Positions 6,068-7,283 of a DNA stretch of 7,283 bases are shown in pieces. A program made the position numbers and the translations under genes. Each line of letters opens with the position of its first letter. Position 1 is the stretch's first letter. This DNA is from Parachlamydiaceae bacterium (GTDB lineage: Bacteria > Chlamydiota > Chlamydiia > Chlamydiales > Parachlamydiaceae), in assembly GCA_003164155.1 (NCBI GenBank), contig PLSG01000145.1, positions 452 to 7,734 on the forward strand, read 5' to 3'. The notes under the pieces are model-generated. The model did no database searches. It saw nothing but the letters and a program-made list of their open reading frames with translations, and had not been told where the DNA came from.

Positions 6068-6658
6068 CTATGAACGCCAGCTGGTTGGTTTAGAAACCTT
6101 GGCGCGTTTTTCAGCCATTTTTTTAGAGGCTAATTTAACTGCATCGTCGGCATTGTCGAAAGGACCTTCGCTTGTACCTGCGCAGCTGCCTTTTCCAGCA
6201 CAATCGTGCCCTTTGGCTGTGCCTTTGCCGGCGCTTTTGCAGGAGTTTTTGCCTTTGCAGTCATTTTTTCCAGCACAAGTTTGACCAGCTAACTCTTGAG
6301 CTAGTTTTTTGCTGTCTGGATCTAGTTTGTCATAGGCACTTTGCCCTTCTTTAGTTAGCTTTGCTCTCATTTCGCTATCAGTTAAAGGCTTATCTTTTTG
6401 TGTAGAGCTAACTTTCACTTGAACTTGCTCTTCAGCCACATCTTTATCGTCATACAACGAGTTGTAGCTTCTGTTGGAGCTGGAGCTGGGTTTTTGACCG
6501 CCGCATCCATGACCGCCGCAATTTCCGCCTGCCAATAGCACTGTCGTTTCATTAGCATCTTCTTCAGATTTACTGCTATCTGCAGAAGCTTGTGAGGAAA
6601 CGAGGAGTCCGCCCATTAGGCCCATTAGTGCCCATTTGGAAATATCTTGCTTTTTCAT
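6068..6658 (-). CDS. Exported Cys-rich RiPP precursor, bufferin-like (first copy)
   Basis: This 196-residue protein opens with a Sec signal peptide (MKKQDISKWALMGLMGG, probable cleavage after QASA at about 26). Next come an acidic Ser-rich stretch, a small GGNCGGHGCGGQ motif (Cys47, Cys52), a Ser/Asn-rich linker, a helical segment SEMRAKLTKEG...YDKLDPDSKKLA (95-120), the core with Cys128, 134, 140, 153 and 159, and the tail AVKLASKKMAEKRAKV (173-188). The core shows CAGKNDCKGKNSCK and CAGKGSCAG, separated by a Gly/Lys-rich spacer. It is clearly homologous to the next gene: both share the LDPxxKxLA segment, CxGxNxCxGxNxC, CAGxxxC and KKxAEKRxxV. The start ATG at 6656-6658 has a good Shine-Dalgarno AAGGAGA (complement of 6666-6672). 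It is first in the operon. Substrate status for the DUF692 enzyme is inferred; the modified cysteines cannot be read from sequence. Confidence 0.82.
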   Translation of the reverse strand: MKKQDISKWALMGLMGGLLVSSQASADSSKSEEDANETTVLLAGGNCGGHGCGGQKPSSSSNRSYNSLYDDKDVAEEQVQVKVSSTQKDKPLTDSEMRAKLTKEGQSAYDKLDPDSKKLAQELAGQTCAGKNDCKGKNSCKSAGKGTAKGHDCAGKGSCAGTSEGPFDNADDAVKLASKKMAEKRAKVSKPTSWRS

Positions 6659-6720
6659 AAACCCTTCTCCTTGAATTGAGTTTGCATGCTTTTTATAGGT
6701 CCATTCAAATATTTTTTTTG
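6659..6720 (-). promoter_or_regulatory. Leader and possible promoter of the RiPP operon
   Basis: On the - strand a TATAAA (complement of 6692-6697) lies about 35 bases before the first precursor's start, preceded by an A-rich run and TTACAA at a long 20-base spacing. This is the best promoter candidate for the precursor-maturase operon, but the -35 is poor. Confidence 0.35.
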
Positions 6721-6745
6721 TAATTCTCGCATAAAAATCACCATA

Positions 6746-6763
6746 TGAAAATTTTTATTTTCA
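6746..6763. promoter_or_regulatory. 18-bp inverted repeat upstream of the RiPP operon, operator candidate
   Basis: TGAAAAT-TTTT-ATTTTCA is a perfect 7-bp dyad around 4 bases, centred about 97 bases upstream of the first precursor's start codon. It lies upstream of the putative promoter, a place where an activator might bind. It could also be a chance palindrome in AT-rich DNA. It does not closely match a Fur consensus that I can recall. Confidence 0.3.
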
Positions 6764-6982
6764 GTCTACAAAGAAGTTTAGGAAATTTAACCGCAAGCAA
6801 ATGCCGCTAGGTGGAAGAGGGGCAAAAGGCCCATAATATGTAAGCTTCAAGGGGGATCGACTCAATTTATTAGAGCCATCGAAGGGCAAAGGGAGCTGAG
6901 GGTGGATTCTCGTCCGAGGGAGGAAAACTGGGCCCTTATTCACCTTCTCGATCCATGTTTTTGGCTACTGTAAAATCCGCTT

Positions 6983-7065
6983 TTTCTATCCTTTCTATCT
7001 TTTCTATCCTATCATCCTGTAAAATTTTCAGGAGATATATGATTAAGAAAAGATGGGAAGGATAG
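6983..7065. repeat. 9-bp tandem repeat forming the arm of a long imperfect hairpin
   Basis: The unit TTTCTATCC occurs at 6983-6991, as TTTCTATCT at 6992-7000 and again as TTTCTATCC at 7001-7009, followed by a degenerate copy. The 18 bases at 6986-7003 are the reverse complement of 7048-7065 at 16 of 18 positions, and inside them tcctg (7015-7019) pairs with cagga (7029-7033). On the - strand it reads like the ACAGGAT/AAGGAT type of intergenic repeat common in several phyla. Confidence 0.65.
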
Positions 7066-7158
7066 AAGAATGGAAAAGATGATTTTAATCAATAAAGGAA
7101 AATATATTGACAATGATCTTATGCCTCCTCTTCTTCTTCCTGAATTTAGAAAATTTAA

Positions 7159-7200
7159 ACACAAAGAAACGCACTAAGAGCGCAAAGCACACAAAGAAGG
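7159..7200. repeat. CACAAAG-type intergenic repeat
   Basis: cacaaagaa occurs at 7160-7168 and again at 7190-7198, with gcactaagagcgcaaag between, giving a run of short, related (C/G)xCAAAG units. Such CACAAAG/CGCAAAG arrays are a widespread class of degenerate intergenic repeat. No transposase is seen nearby. Confidence 0.5.
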
Positions 7201-7219
7201 CATAAAAAAGCTTAACCAA

Positions 7220-7236
7220 AGAAAATATTATTTTCT
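7220..7236. repeat. 17-bp AT-rich palindrome
   Basis: agaaaata-t-tattttct is a perfect 8-bp dyad around one base. It is near the right edge of the window and could belong to a terminator or operator of a gene outside it. Nothing more can be said from the sequence. Confidence 0.35.
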
Positions 7237-7283
7237 CTTATAGAGCCCCACGGGCGAATGAAAACTATGCGAGCTTGTATCTA

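Larger units (their letters stand above)
6771..7283. other. Gene-free region with decayed repeats
   Basis: No convincing coding sequence is seen in these 513 bases on either strand. The longest frame (6761-6943, - strand, 60 codons) begins with GTG, has no good Shine-Dalgarno and no recognisable protein pattern. The region holds a Gly/purine-rich stretch at about 6800-6935, a 9-bp tandem repeat with an imperfect hairpin at 6983-7065, a CACAAAG-type repeat at 7159-7200 and an AT-rich 17-bp palindrome at 7220-7236. It looks like a graveyard of intergenic repeats at the edge of the RiPP locus. Confidence 0.6.

Noticed and set aside
6761..6943. 60-codon Pro/Leu-rich open frame on the - strand
   Set aside because: It has a GTG start, no Shine-Dalgarno, no recognisable motif and runs through the dyad and promoter-proximal DNA. 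It could be a real small gene, but nothing supports it.

Overview
The window is probably chromosomal DNA from a chlamydia-like organism (Chlamydiota, Parachlamydiales-type), with standard genetic code; TAA, TAG and TGA all end genes here. The lineage call is inference. It rests mainly on the YycJ-type hydrolase, whose start (GFCPLASGSKGNC) and C-terminal motifs (LAHLSSECN) look chlamydial, and on a copper-type RiPP locus of a kind known from amoeba-associated bacteria. No rRNA, tRNA, CRISPR array or transposase gene was seen.

Layout. Positions 1-132 hold the last 43 codons of an unidentified + strand gene. All other genes are on the - strand and are read from right to left. From upstream to downstream they fall into two blocks. 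Block 1 is two tandem exported Cys-rich small proteins (6068-6658 and 5522-5989), a DUF692/MNIO-family enzyme (4584-5459) and a DoxX-family membrane protein (4118-4600). Block 2 is a phospholipid-N-methyltransferase-like enzyme (3274-3906), a DUF2063 protein (2310-3257), the 16S rRNA methyltransferase gene rsmB (2301 down to 1033, broken by an in-frame TAA at 1156-1158) and a metallo-beta-lactamase-fold hydrolase (154-927). About 625 bases at the right end (6659-7283) carry no convincing gene; they hold the upstream region of block 1 and several decayed-looking repeats.

How the genes work together. The combination of Cys-rich precursors with Sec signal peptides, a DUF692 multinuclear iron enzyme, a DUF2063 partner and a DoxX protein matches the bufferin/Hvf class of metal-binding RiPPs. 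In that class BufB and BufC modify cysteines of a precursor, which is then exported and binds copper. Here both precursors are paralogues with a central CxGxxxC core held between two conserved helical flanks. The DUF2063 partner is not next to the DUF692 gene but sits after a methyltransferase in the following block. A copper-protection role inside an amoebal or other phagocytic host is a reasonable inference and is not shown by the sequence.

Main points for a second look: the precursor architecture and split operon, a perfect 12-bp hairpin between the two precursor genes, the Gln-to-stop-like interruption of rsmB, and repeat structures upstream of the RiPP locus.
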